Positions 1 to 7,097 of a stretch of 26,944 nt of DNA are shown here, piece after piece. The notes beneath the pieces were generated by a model. It had not been told where the DNA came from. It did no database searches and worked only from the letters and a program-made list of their open reading frames with translations. The stretch comes from JBARRS01 sp049644345 (GTDB taxonomy: Bacteria; Actinomycetota; Thermoleophilia; Gaiellales; Gaiellaceae), in assembly GCA_049644345.1 (NCBI GenBank), contig JBARRS010000137.1, forward strand, positions 1-26,944, given 5' to 3'. Both the position numbers and the translations under genes were made by a program. The number at the start of each line of letters is the position of its first letter. Positions within the stretch are counted from its first letter, which is position 1.

Positions 1-36
1 CGCCTCCCCGAGCTGCCCACCGGCGCCGGTGATCAG
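1..36 (-). CDS. rfbD: dTDP-4-dehydrorhamnose reductase, N-terminal fragment
   Basis: Only the first dozen codons are in the window; the gene runs off the left edge. On the minus strand they read ITGAGGQLGEA after the start, which is the nucleotide-binding glycine motif (TGAxGQLG) at the very N-terminus of RmlD/RfbD. That enzyme makes the last step to dTDP-L-rhamnose. Position after rfbA and rfbC fits. No ATG, GTG or TTG lies in frame nearby. The best start is a CTG at 36-34 that overlaps the rfbC stop as CTGA. It would leave a short first beta strand, so another CTG 51 nt upstream inside rfbC, or a frameshift, cannot be excluded. Confidence 0.72.
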   Translation of the reverse strand, partial: MITGAGGQLGEA

Positions 37-500
37 GACGCCGCTACCCGGTCCCGTTCCGAGAGGATCGGCGATTGCGTGCTCCAGAGGTGTTTTACGC
101 GGGGATCGTCCCAGGGAACCCCGTGCTCGTCCGGCTCCGCGGGGTCGTACTCCTCGGTCACGTGGTAGCAGAAGAGAAGGTCGGTCAGAGCCTCGAAGCC
201 GTGGGCGCACCGGCCGGGCACGTAGACGGCGACCGGGTTCTCGTCGCCGATGTCCTCGGCGAACGTCTCGCCGGTCTCGAGATCGAGCACGACGACGCGC
301 GCGGCGCCCTGGAGGCAGACGAACAGATCGTCCTGACCCCGCTCGTGGTAGTGGAGCCCGCGGATCACGCCCTTGCGCGAGAAGGAGACGTTCGTCTGGC
401 GCGTCGGTTTCGGGAGCAGGCTCTCCCGCCGGATCTCGGCGAACCAGCCGCGCTCATCCTCGTGCACACGAAAGGGAAGCCGCAAGAGCCCGTCGATCAC
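33..500 (-). CDS. rfbC: dTDP-4-dehydrorhamnose 3,5-epimerase
   Basis: RmlC cupin enzyme of 155 residues, somewhat shorter than the usual 180 or so. It epimerises C3 and C5 of dTDP-4-keto-6-deoxyglucose in the cytoplasm on the way to dTDP-L-rhamnose, a precursor of surface glycans. Visible features are the RGLHYH motif with the catalytic-base His at residue 50, YVPGRCAHGF with a second conserved His at 100, the active-site Tyr region EEYDP near 118, and the closing GVPWDDP and SPILSERD segments. The start is GTG at 500, overlapping the rfbA stop as GTGA, so it is probably translated by reinitiation. The family assignment is clear from these motifs. Confidence 0.93.
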   Translation of the reverse strand: MIDGLLRLPFRVHEDERGWFAEIRRESLLPKPTRQTNVSFSRKGVIRGLHYHERGQDDLFVCLQGAARVVVLDLETGETFAEDIGDENPVAVYVPGRCAHGFEALTDLLFCYHVTEEYDPAEPDEHGVPWDDPRVKHLWSTQSPILSERDRVAAS

Positions 501-1240
501 TGCTTGTTCACCCCGTGCCCACGGACGAAGTCGTTGACCTCGTAGTAGGCGTCGATCGACTCGCCCGCGTCGCCCCAGAAGCCGTCGAGCACGTCGTACT
601 CCATCGTTCCCTGCTCGACGTACCAGTTGTTGACGTCCGTGATCTCGAGCTCCCCACGATCTGACGGCTTCAGCTTCGCGATCACGTCCCAGACCGCCTC
701 GTCATAGAAGTAGATGCCCGTGACCGCGAACTCGCTCGGAGGGTTCTGCGGCTTCTCGACGATCCGGACGACGCGTCCGTCGCCGTCGAGCTCGGGCACG
801 CCGAGATGGCGGAGGTGCTCGGGCTCCGGTAGCCGGGCGAGCAGGATCCGGGCGCCTCGCTCCTGGGAGGAGAAGTTCTCGACCGCCGGTTTGATCGAAC
901 GCTCGAAGATGTTGTCAGCGAGCATCACGAGCACACGGTCGCCGGCGACGAAGCGCTCGGCGATCCCGAGCGCCTCGGCAATCCCACCCTCCTGCTCCTG
1001 GTAGCCGTAGAAGAGACGGTCGATCCCGTACTCGTGCCCGTTCCCGAGCAGCCGGAAGAATTCCCCCGCGTGGGTTCCGCCGGTGACGAGCATCAGCTCC
1101 GTGACCCCGGCGTTCACGAGCGCCTCGATCGTGTAGGTCACCATCGGGCGGTCGTAGAGAGGTAGCAGGTGCTTGTTCGTGATCCGCGTGAGCGGGTGAA
1201 GGCGAGTGCCCTTTCCCCCGGCAAGGATGACGCCCTTCAT
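497..1240 (-). CDS. rfbA: Glucose-1-phosphate thymidylyltransferase, short form
   Basis: Nucleotidyltransferase of 247 residues that joins dTTP and glucose-1-phosphate to give dTDP-glucose, the first step of the rhamnose pathway. The N-terminus MKGVILAGGKGTRLHPLT is the nucleotide-binding signature. LADNIFE (metal and sugar-phosphate region), the VEKP segment and RGELEITDVNN are all typical. Classical RmlA is near 290 residues; this one lacks the C-terminal allosteric extension, like the shorter RmlA forms. I start at the ATG at 1240 because it places the glycine motif at residues 8-19; an upstream in-frame start would only add 11 atypical residues. It is the first gene of rfbA-rfbC-rfbD. Confidence 0.92.
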   Translation of the reverse strand: MKGVILAGGKGTRLHPLTRITNKHLLPLYDRPMVTYTIEALVNAGVTELMLVTGGTHAGEFFRLLGNGHEYGIDRLFYGYQEQEGGIAEALGIAERFVAGDRVLVMLADNIFERSIKPAVENFSSQERGARILLARLPEPEHLRHLGVPELDGDGRVVRIVEKPQNPPSEFAVTGIYFYDEAVWDVIAKLKPSDRGELEITDVNNWYVEQGTMEYDVLDGFWGDAGESIDAYYEVNDFVRGHGVNKQ

Positions 1241-1283
1241 CGGGGCGGCATGGTAATCGCGCCCAACGGGCAAGACCGCCGGG

Positions 1284-1499
1284 ATGAGCGAGCGCGAGGA
1301 AGAGAGACTGGTCGAGCCGGAGCCCGAAGTCCTCGAGGGAGACGACGAGCTGCCCCGCCAGCCAGCGCCGCTGCTCGATCCCTACACGCCGGAACCGGGC
1401 CCGAAACCGGGCGACCGCCGAGCCTTCACGGCGATGTGGCTGGCCATCTTGGTCCTGGCCGGCATCGTCGCCCTCGTCATCTGGGGCGCCTGGCACTAG
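1284..1499 (+). CDS. Small acidic protein with one C-terminal membrane segment
   Basis: Predicted protein of 71 residues and unknown function. Residues 1-47 are very acidic and proline-rich (many Glu/Asp, PEPGPKPGDRR). Residues 48-68 form one clear hydrophobic helix (AMWLAILVLAGIVALVIWG), and the chain ends WH. This predicts a tail-anchored protein with a charged cytoplasmic N-terminus. I accept it because it exactly fills the gap between rfbA and the MMPL gene, its composition is protein-like, and its TAG stop shares CTAG with the TAG of the convergent MMPL gene. No strong ribosome binding site is visible. Resemblance to any named family is not apparent. Confidence 0.6.
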   Translation: MSEREEERLVEPEPEVLEGDDELPRQPAPLLDPYTPEPGPKPGDRRAFTAMWLAILVLAGIVALVIWGAWH

Positions 1500-3664
1500 C
1501 GGCCGGCCGGCCGCAGTGCGGGCCTCCCCTCGAGCGGCGACGGCTTGACCCGGATCACGCGCGCGACGTTGCGCGGCAGCCACCAGTTCCAGCGTCCGAA
1601 CAGCGCCATCAGCGACGGGACGAGCAGCGCGCGAACGATCGTCGCGTCGACGAGGATCGCCACCGCGAGCCCGAGCCCGAACTCCTGGAGGCCGACGATC
1701 CGGCCGGCGACGAACCCCGAGAATGCGGCGACCATGATGATCGCGGCGGCTGTCACAATCCTGCCGGTTCGCTCGAGCCCCTGTGACACAGCCTTGACGT
1801 TGTCGGCTCCCCGGTCCCACTCCTCGCGCATGCGCGTGACCAGGAACACTTCGTAGTCCATCGAGAGGCCGAACAACATCGCGAAGAGGAAGATCGGGAT
1901 CCAGCCCTCGATCTGCCCGAACTGGTACAGCCCGAGCACGGTCTGCCCGACACCCCACCGGAAGACCAGCACGAGCATCCCGTAGCTCGCCGCGACCGAC
2001 AGCAGATTCAACACCACCGCCTTCAGGGGGAGCACGACCGAGCGGAAGGCGCGCATCAGCAGGAGGTAGGTGAGGGCGAGGACACCGAGGACGAGCCAGG
2101 GGAAGAGGCTGTACGAGCGCTGGAGGAAGTCGACGCCCTGCGGTGGCCCTCCTCCGGCGAGCACCTGCGTCGAGGAAGGAAAGCCTGCAGCCGGGACGAT
2201 CTGGTCGCGGAGCCGGTGGACGAACTTCTGCGCCGGCTCCTCGCCGTACTCGTGCCGGCCGGCGACAATCACCTCCTCGTAGCGGCCGCTGCGGTCGACG
2301 AAAGGCGGCGCCGGGCTCGTCCGTACGGTCACGACCTCCGGGTCGCGCTCGAGCCTGCCGGCAAGCCGTCGAACCGCCGCCTGCACCTGTGGCGCCCTGA
2401 CACCGCCGGCGCGGCCCGAGTCGACGACGATCTGAGTCGGAGAGACGGTCCCGGGCCCGATCGCGTGCCGCAACAGGTTGAAGCCCCGGACGGACTGCGG
2501 CGTCTGCGGGATCCCCTGGGCGGAGCCCGGGGTCAGCTGGAGCCCGAAGACCGGGATCGCAGCGGCGACGAGGAGTGCAGCACCCGCCGCGAGGAACCAT
2601 GCAGGGCGCCGCATGATCGAGCCCGCAAGCCAGTGCCAGAAGCCAGTCTCGGCCTCGCCGCGGAAGCGCTTGGGCAGCAAGGGGATCCGCGCCGTGCCTT
2701 TGCGACCGTACAGCGACAGGAGCGCGGGTTGAAGAGTCGCCGCCGCAGCGATCGAGACGAGCGGGATCAGAAAGCCGCCGACACCCATCGCACGCATGAA
2801 CGGCGTCGGCATGAACAGGAGCAGCGCGAGGCCGATCGCGACGGTCGCGCCGGAGAAGATCACCGCGCGGCCCGCGGTCGCCATCGTGCGGACGATCGCC
2901 TCTTCCTTCGTGTCGTTGCGCCGCAGCTCCTCTCTGAACCGGTAGACGATGAGCAGCGAGTAGTCGACCGCGATCCCGAGCCCGATCAGCTGCACGAGGT
3001 TCGTGACATACGTCGGCATCGTCAGAAGGTGCGCGACGCCGTAGACGATCCCGAGCGTGCCCATGATCGTCGCCGCGGCGAACAGGAACGGCATCGTCAC
3101 GGCGACGGAGAGGCCGAAGACGGCGAGCAGCACGACGAACGCGATCGGGAGGGCGATCGACTCGCCCTTCTTCAGATCCTGGGAGAAGATCGGGTCGAGG
3201 TCGTGCTGAATCGCCGCCTGCCCCGTCACGTACGAGGTGATGCCCCGCCCGTGCGGCAGCGCGCGATAGATGTCGCCCGTGTACTTCTTCGCGTGGGCGA
3301 GGTCGAGGGTCGAGACGATGTCGCCGTAGAGGACGTGGCGTCCCGCGACGTTCAGCGCCCGCGGCTCGCCGGTCGGGAGCTTCGTCGCGGCGCGGTCGAG
3401 CGCGAGCTGGAGGCGCCGCCGCACCGCGGGGGCCTGGGCGTTCGGCACGCGGAAGACGACGTTGAACGCGCCGTCGCTGCGGTCGCCGAAGTGCTCTTGA
3501 AGGATCGCCCGGGCGCGGTCTGAGTCGGTCCCGGGAACGTTGAACGTGTTCGAGAGGAGCGCGGACAGCCGCGTCGACGACCAGCCGCCGACGAGGATGA
3601 CGACAAGCCAGCCGACCAGTATCGGCCACCGGAATCGAAGCACGAGTCGCGTCCACCGCTCCAT
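1496..3664 (-). CDS. MMPL/RND-type membrane transporter
   Basis: Integral membrane protein of 722 residues, in the MMPL branch of the RND superfamily, likely a proton-driven exporter of lipids or hydrophobic compounds. It has the two-fold architecture: an N-terminal helix (PILVGWLVVILVGG), a large extracytoplasmic domain, and helices carrying GLGIAVDYSLLIVYRF in the first half and FGLSMDYEVFLVTRMREEW in the second. These are the paired GxxxDY signatures with the Asp of the proton relay. I start at the ATG at 3664 because GAGG lies six bases before it; a TTG four codons upstream is the alternative. No mycolic acid genes are nearby, so the substrate is unknown. Confidence 0.9.
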   Translation of the reverse strand: MERWTRLVLRFRWPILVGWLVVILVGGWSSTRLSALLSNTFNVPGTDSDRARAILQEHFGDRSDGAFNVVFRVPNAQAPAVRRRLQLALDRAATKLPTGEPRALNVAGRHVLYGDIVSTLDLAHAKKYTGDIYRALPHGRGITSYVTGQAAIQHDLDPIFSQDLKKGESIALPIAFVVLLAVFGLSVAVTMPFLFAAATIMGTLGIVYGVAHLLTMPTYVTNLVQLIGLGIAVDYSLLIVYRFREELRRNDTKEEAIVRTMATAGRAVIFSGATVAIGLALLLFMPTPFMRAMGVGGFLIPLVSIAAAATLQPALLSLYGRKGTARIPLLPKRFRGEAETGFWHWLAGSIMRRPAWFLAAGAALLVAAAIPVFGLQLTPGSAQGIPQTPQSVRGFNLLRHAIGPGTVSPTQIVVDSGRAGGVRAPQVQAAVRRLAGRLERDPEVVTVRTSPAPPFVDRSGRYEEVIVAGRHEYGEEPAQKFVHRLRDQIVPAAGFPSSTQVLAGGGPPQGVDFLQRSYSLFPWLVLGVLALTYLLLMRAFRSVVLPLKAVVLNLLSVAASYGMLVLVFRWGVGQTVLGLYQFGQIEGWIPIFLFAMLFGLSMDYEVFLVTRMREEWDRGADNVKAVSQGLERTGRIVTAAAIIMVAAFSGFVAGRIVGLQEFGLGLAVAILVDATIVRALLVPSLMALFGRWNWWLPRNVARVIRVKPSPLEGRPALRPAGR

Positions 3665-3748
3665 CGGGTTCCTCAAAAGCTAGCTCTCACCAAGCCAGCG
3701 AGGGCACGTCAAGCCGGAACGCACACCCAGCGTCAGACGTTACCCGGA

Positions 3749-3754
3749 TAGCCT
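3749..3754 (+). promoter_or_regulatory. Putative -10 box (TAGCCT) for a leaderless hsp20 mRNA
   Basis: TAGCCT matches the TAnnnT actinobacterial -10 pattern and ends six bases before the ATG at 3761. That spacing would put the transcript start at or next to the start codon. No ribosome binding site is present before this ATG. No convincing -35, HAIR or CIRCE operator is visible in 3665-3748. Confidence 0.45.
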
Positions 3755-3760
3755 ACGAAC

Positions 3761-4198
3761 ATGCCCCCGAAAGACGAATTCGAACGCCTTCAGAGCGAGA
3801 TCCAGGATCTGGTCGACGAGCTCTGGCAGGTTCCGCGCTTCTCCCGCCTGCGCCGGGGGTTCCGCCCGCAGGTGGACGTCTACCGGACCGAAGATCCGGC
3901 CGAGCTGCACGTCGTCGTCGAGCTCCCCGGCGTCGATCCGGACGAGGTGCGCATCTTCGCCGACGACAGGACGCTCGTCGTCGCAGGCAACCGCTCCCGG
4001 CTACGGGTCGAGGGCCGTTACCAGCACATGGAGATCGAGTACGGAGCTTTCCAACGCGGAGTCTCGCTCGGCGTCCGGGTGGACCCCGGGCGGGCGCGCG
4101 CGCAGTACCGGCGGGGCCTGCTGACGATCGTGCTTCCGGTTGCGTCCGTACGCGCGGCGACCGAGAAGGTCACGATTCCGGTGGAGGGGAGGGCATGA
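3761..4198 (+). CDS. Hsp20/alpha-crystallin small heat shock protein
   Basis: ATP-independent holdase chaperone of 145 residues. The alpha-crystallin domain runs from about residue 35 (PQVDVYRTEDPAELHVVVEL) to about 135. It contains the ELPGVDPDEVRI strand, the NRSRLRVEGRYQHMEIEYGAFQRGVSLG segment, and the YRRGLLTIVLP strand that corresponds to the family's A-x-x-x-N-G-V-L motif (here RRGLLTI). The C-terminal TIPVEGRA carries an I-x-V anchor that docks between dimers. It is the first gene of a pair with lon, overlapping it as ATGA. The pairing puts a holdase and the protease that clears misfolded protein in one transcript. It appears to be leaderless. Confidence 0.92.
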   Translation: MPPKDEFERLQSEIQDLVDELWQVPRFSRLRRGFRPQVDVYRTEDPAELHVVVELPGVDPDEVRIFADDRTLVVAGNRSRLRVEGRYQHMEIEYGAFQRGVSLGVRVDPGRARAQYRRGLLTIVLPVASVRAATEKVTIPVEGRA

Positions 4199-6609
4199 GC
4201 GAGCTTCAGCTCGACGAACAGCCGATCGACGAGCTCGAGATTCCCGCGACACTCCCGGTCCTGCCGCTGAAGGAGACGGTGGTCTTCCCGCAGTCGATGA
4301 CCCCCCTCGCCGTTGGGCAGGAGCGCTCGATCAAGCTCGTCGACGACGCGGTCGCCGGGGACCGGATGATCGCGCTCGTCACCGTCCGCAACCCCGAGGT
4401 CGAGGAGCCCAGCTGGGACGACGTCTACGAGATCGGGACCGCGGCTGTCATCCACAAGATGATCCGTGTCCCCGACGGAACGCTGCGAATCCTCGTCCAG
4501 GGCGTGCGTCGGATCCGGCTCGAGAAGCGACTCCAGGAGGCGCCTTATCTCGTCGGCGAATTCGCGGAGGTGCCGGAGGAAGTAGAAGAGTCGGACGAGC
4601 TCGAGGCGCTGACCCGGAACGTGCAGACGCTCTACGGACGCGTGATCGCCGCCGTACCGTACCTGCCCGACGAGCTCGAGATCGCGGCGGCCAACGTCGA
4701 CGACCCGAGCGCGCTCTCATACCTCGTCGCCTCGACCCTGCGGATCAAGACCGAGGACAAGCAGCGTCTGCTGGAGCTCGATGACGTGTCGGAGCGACTG
4801 CGCGAGATCGCCGTGATCCTCAACCGCGAGCTCGAGGTCGTCGAGCTCGGCTCGAAGATCCAGTCGCAGGTGCAGTCGGAGATGGAGAAGGGTCAGCGCG
4901 AGTACTTCCTGCGCCAGCAGCTGAAGGCGATTCAAGAGGAGCTCGGCGAAGGTGACGAGCAGCAGTCCGAGATGAACGAGCTGCGGCAGCGAATCGACGA
5001 GGCGAAGCTTCCGGAGGAGATCGACAAGGCGGCACGCCGTGAGCTTGCGCGGCTCGAGAAGCTCCCGTCGGCAGCAGGGGAGTACGGCGTCATACGGACA
5101 TACCTCGAGTGGATCCTGTCGCTGCCTTGGAACGCCGCGACCAAGGACAACCTCGACCTCGACAACGCGCGCGCGGTGCTCGACGAGGACCACTACGACC
5201 TGGAGAAGGTCAAGGACCGGATCCTCGAGTTCCTTGCTGTCGGCAAGCTCAAGCAGGACCTGTCGGGCCAGATCCTCTGCTTCGTCGGACCGCCCGGCGT
5301 CGGCAAGACGTCGCTCGGGCAGTCGATCGCGCGGGCTCTCGGGCGCAAGTTCATTCGCATCTCGGTCGGGGGAGTCCGCGACGAGGCGGAGATCCGCGGC
5401 CACCGCCGCACCTACATCGGCGCGATGCCTGGCACGATCATTCGCGCGCTCCGCGACGCGGAGTCGCGCAACCCGGTCTTCCTGATCGACGAGATCGACA
5501 AGATGGGCGCGGACTTCCGCGGCGATCCCGCGAGCGCGATGCTCGAGGTACTCGACCCCGAGCAGAACTCCGGCTTCCGGGACCACTACCTCGACCTGCC
5601 GTTCGACCTCTCGAAGGTCCTCTTCATCTGCACCGCGAATCAGCTCGAGACGATCCCCGGGCCGCTGCTCGACCGGATGGACCTGATCCACCTCTCGGGT
5701 TACACGGAGGACGAGAAGTTCTGGATCGCGACCAAGTACCTCGTCCCCAAGCAGCTCGAAGCGCATGGGCTCGACCCCAAGAAGGTGCGCTTCTCGGACA
5801 ATGCACTACGGGTCGTGATCCGTGAGTACACGCGGGAGGCGGGAGTGCGAGGGCTCGAGCGCCGAATCGCCGACGTCTGCAGGAAGGCCGCCCGTGAGTT
5901 CGCCGAAGGCCGCGAGAAGCCGATGCGAATCGACGAGCGCAAAGTGCGCAGCTGGCTCGGGCCGCGCCGGTTCCCGGCCGACCCGCGCAAGCGGACCTCC
6001 GATCCCGGCGTCGCCACCGGCCTCGCCGTCACAGCCGTCGGCGGAGACGTGCTCTTCATCGAGGCGCAGGCGTACCCGGGCGAGGGGCGTCTGACCGTCA
6101 CCGGGCAACTCGGCGAGGTGATGCAGGAGTCGGCGCGGGCTGCACACTCGTGGGTGCGGGCGCATGCGGAGCAACTCGGGCTGAACCCGAAGTGGTTCTC
6201 CGAGCACGACGTCCACGTCCACGTGCCCGCCGGGGCCGTGCCGAAGGACGGTCCCTCGGCGGGGATCACGATGGCCGTTGCGATCCTTTCGCTTGCGCGC
6301 GGCGAACCGGTCGCCGAAGACGTCGCGATGACCGGTGAGATCACCCTCACCGGCCAGGTACTTCAGATCGGCGGTGTGCGCGAGAAGGTGCTCGCGGCGC
6401 AGCGCACCGGCGTCAAGCGGGTGATCCTGCCACGGGACAACGAGCCTGACCTGGAGGAGCTGCCGAAGGAGACGAGAGACGAGCTCGAGTTCGTCCTCGT
6501 CGACTCGATCGACCAGGTCGTCGAGGCCGCCTTCGACGGCACTGCGCGCCGCCGCCCGCGACCCGCGGCGACCGAGCGTCAGGCCGCGTCACCCGCGCGT
6601 ACCGTTTAA
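4195..6609 (+). CDS. lon: ATP-dependent protease Lon
   Basis: Cytoplasmic AAA+ protease of 804 residues, the usual length. The N-terminal substrate-binding LON domain begins at about 18 (LPVLPLKETVVFPQS), followed by a helical coiled region (about 215-300). The AAA+ domain has Walker A GPPGVGKT at 365-372 and Walker B VFLIDE at 428-433. The C-terminal Ser/Lys peptidase domain has PKDGPSAG with catalytic Ser688, and GVREKVLAA with Lys731; the spacing of 43 equals that of E. coli Lon. The start ATG overlaps the hsp20 stop, so the two are translationally coupled. It degrades damaged and short-lived regulatory proteins. The assignment is secure. Confidence 0.98.
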   Translation: MSELQLDEQPIDELEIPATLPVLPLKETVVFPQSMTPLAVGQERSIKLVDDAVAGDRMIALVTVRNPEVEEPSWDDVYEIGTAAVIHKMIRVPDGTLRILVQGVRRIRLEKRLQEAPYLVGEFAEVPEEVEESDELEALTRNVQTLYGRVIAAVPYLPDELEIAAANVDDPSALSYLVASTLRIKTEDKQRLLELDDVSERLREIAVILNRELEVVELGSKIQSQVQSEMEKGQREYFLRQQLKAIQEELGEGDEQQSEMNELRQRIDEAKLPEEIDKAARRELARLEKLPSAAGEYGVIRTYLEWILSLPWNAATKDNLDLDNARAVLDEDHYDLEKVKDRILEFLAVGKLKQDLSGQILCFVGPPGVGKTSLGQSIARALGRKFIRISVGGVRDEAEIRGHRRTYIGAMPGTIIRALRDAESRNPVFLIDEIDKMGADFRGDPASAMLEVLDPEQNSGFRDHYLDLPFDLSKVLFICTANQLETIPGPLLDRMDLIHLSGYTEDEKFWIATKYLVPKQLEAHGLDPKKVRFSDNALRVVIREYTREAGVRGLERRIADVCRKAAREFAEGREKPMRIDERKVRSWLGPRRFPADPRKRTSDPGVATGLAVTAVGGDVLFIEAQAYPGEGRLTVTGQLGEVMQESARAAHSWVRAHAEQLGLNPKWFSEHDVHVHVPAGAVPKDGPSAGITMAVAILSLARGEPVAEDVAMTGEITLTGQVLQIGGVREKVLAAQRTGVKRVILPRDNEPDLEELPKETRDELEFVLVDSIDQVVEAAFDGTARRRPRPAATERQAASPARTV

Positions 6610-6628
6610 TTCGGCTTTCGGCCGGGGT

Positions 6629-6652
6629 AAACGACCGGGCGACAAACGACCG
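6629..6652 (+). repeat. Direct repeat AAACGACCG x2 in the leader of the next gene
   Basis: AAACGACCG occurs at 6629-6637 and 6644-6652, a 15-bp period. The pair lies inside a looser inverted repeat, CTTTCGG (6615-6621) against CCGAAAG (6651-6657). It sits between the lon stop and the ribosome binding site of the gene at 6669. It could be an operator or a weak terminator for lon; I cannot tell which. Confidence 0.4.
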
Positions 6653-6668
6653 AAAGGACGCACTCCAG

Positions 6669-7085
6669 ATGGCGAAGACGAGAGACAAGGTGGCCGGGCG
6701 GGTCAGCGACGCTCGCCCGTACGTCGAGCGGGCGATCAAGGACGAGGAGTTCCGGCAGAACCTGCGCAGCGCCTACAGCACGGCGCGGGACGTCTACGAC
6801 GAGCTGATCGGCCGTCGCGGCGTCACGGGCGCCGCCCGCCGCGCGGCGACCGACCGGGACATCCAGGACAGCCTCAAGCAGGCGATCGACGATCTGCGGG
6901 CAGCCTCGACCCGGCTTCAGAAGGCGGAGAGCCACAAGAGCCGCAACACGACGCTGCTGCTCGCCGGGATCACGCTCGGCATCCTCTTCAACCCACTGAC
7001 GGGCGCCGAGACGCGCCGTTGGCTGAAGGACAAGGTCCTCGGCGGCGAGGACGAGTTCGGCTACGGCGGAGACAACAACCAGTAG
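6669..7085 (+). CDS. Small membrane-anchored protein of unknown function
   Basis: Predicted protein of 138 residues. The first 95 are highly charged and helical (Lys/Arg/Asp/Glu-rich, with AYSTARDVYDELIG and an amphipathic stretch to about 92). A single membrane helix follows at about 96-112 (TTLLLAGITLGILFN), and the tail is short and glycine-rich (EDEFGYGGDN). The layout recalls YtxH-like stress proteins, but I do not see a diagnostic motif. The start ATG has AAAGGA about 12 bases upstream. It lies 59 nt after lon and may be read with it, which would suggest an envelope or stress role; that is inference from position only. Confidence 0.75.
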   Translation: MAKTRDKVAGRVSDARPYVERAIKDEEFRQNLRSAYSTARDVYDELIGRRGVTGAARRAATDRDIQDSLKQAIDDLRAASTRLQKAESHKSRNTTLLLAGITLGILFNPLTGAETRRWLKDKVLGGEDEFGYGGDNNQ

Positions 7086-7097
7086 CCGCTGGGACGG

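Noticed and set aside
1499..1514. Perfect 16-bp palindrome of GGCC repeats as a terminator
   Set aside because: It lies within the last codons of the MMPL gene (Arg-Pro-Ala-Gly) and is explained by G/C-rich coding sequence; it has no T-run.
2216..3523. A 435-codon open frame on the plus strand opposite the MMPL gene
   Set aside because: It is composed of Arg/Asp/Glu-rich shadow sequence with no domain; the opposite frame is a clear transporter.
915..3656. A 913-codon open frame on the minus strand overlapping the MMPL and rfbA genes
   Set aside because: It is arginine/proline-rich shadow sequence out of frame with two well-recognised genes, a normal effect of GC-rich coding DNA.
3665..3760. 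HAIR or CIRCE heat-shock operator before hsp20
   Set aside because: I looked for the inverted CTTGAGT/ACTCAAG and CIRCE patterns in this gap and did not see them.
6610..6668. Intrinsic terminator after lon
   Set aside because: Only a loose inverted repeat with a long centre and no T-run is present. It is reported as a possible operator rather than a terminator.
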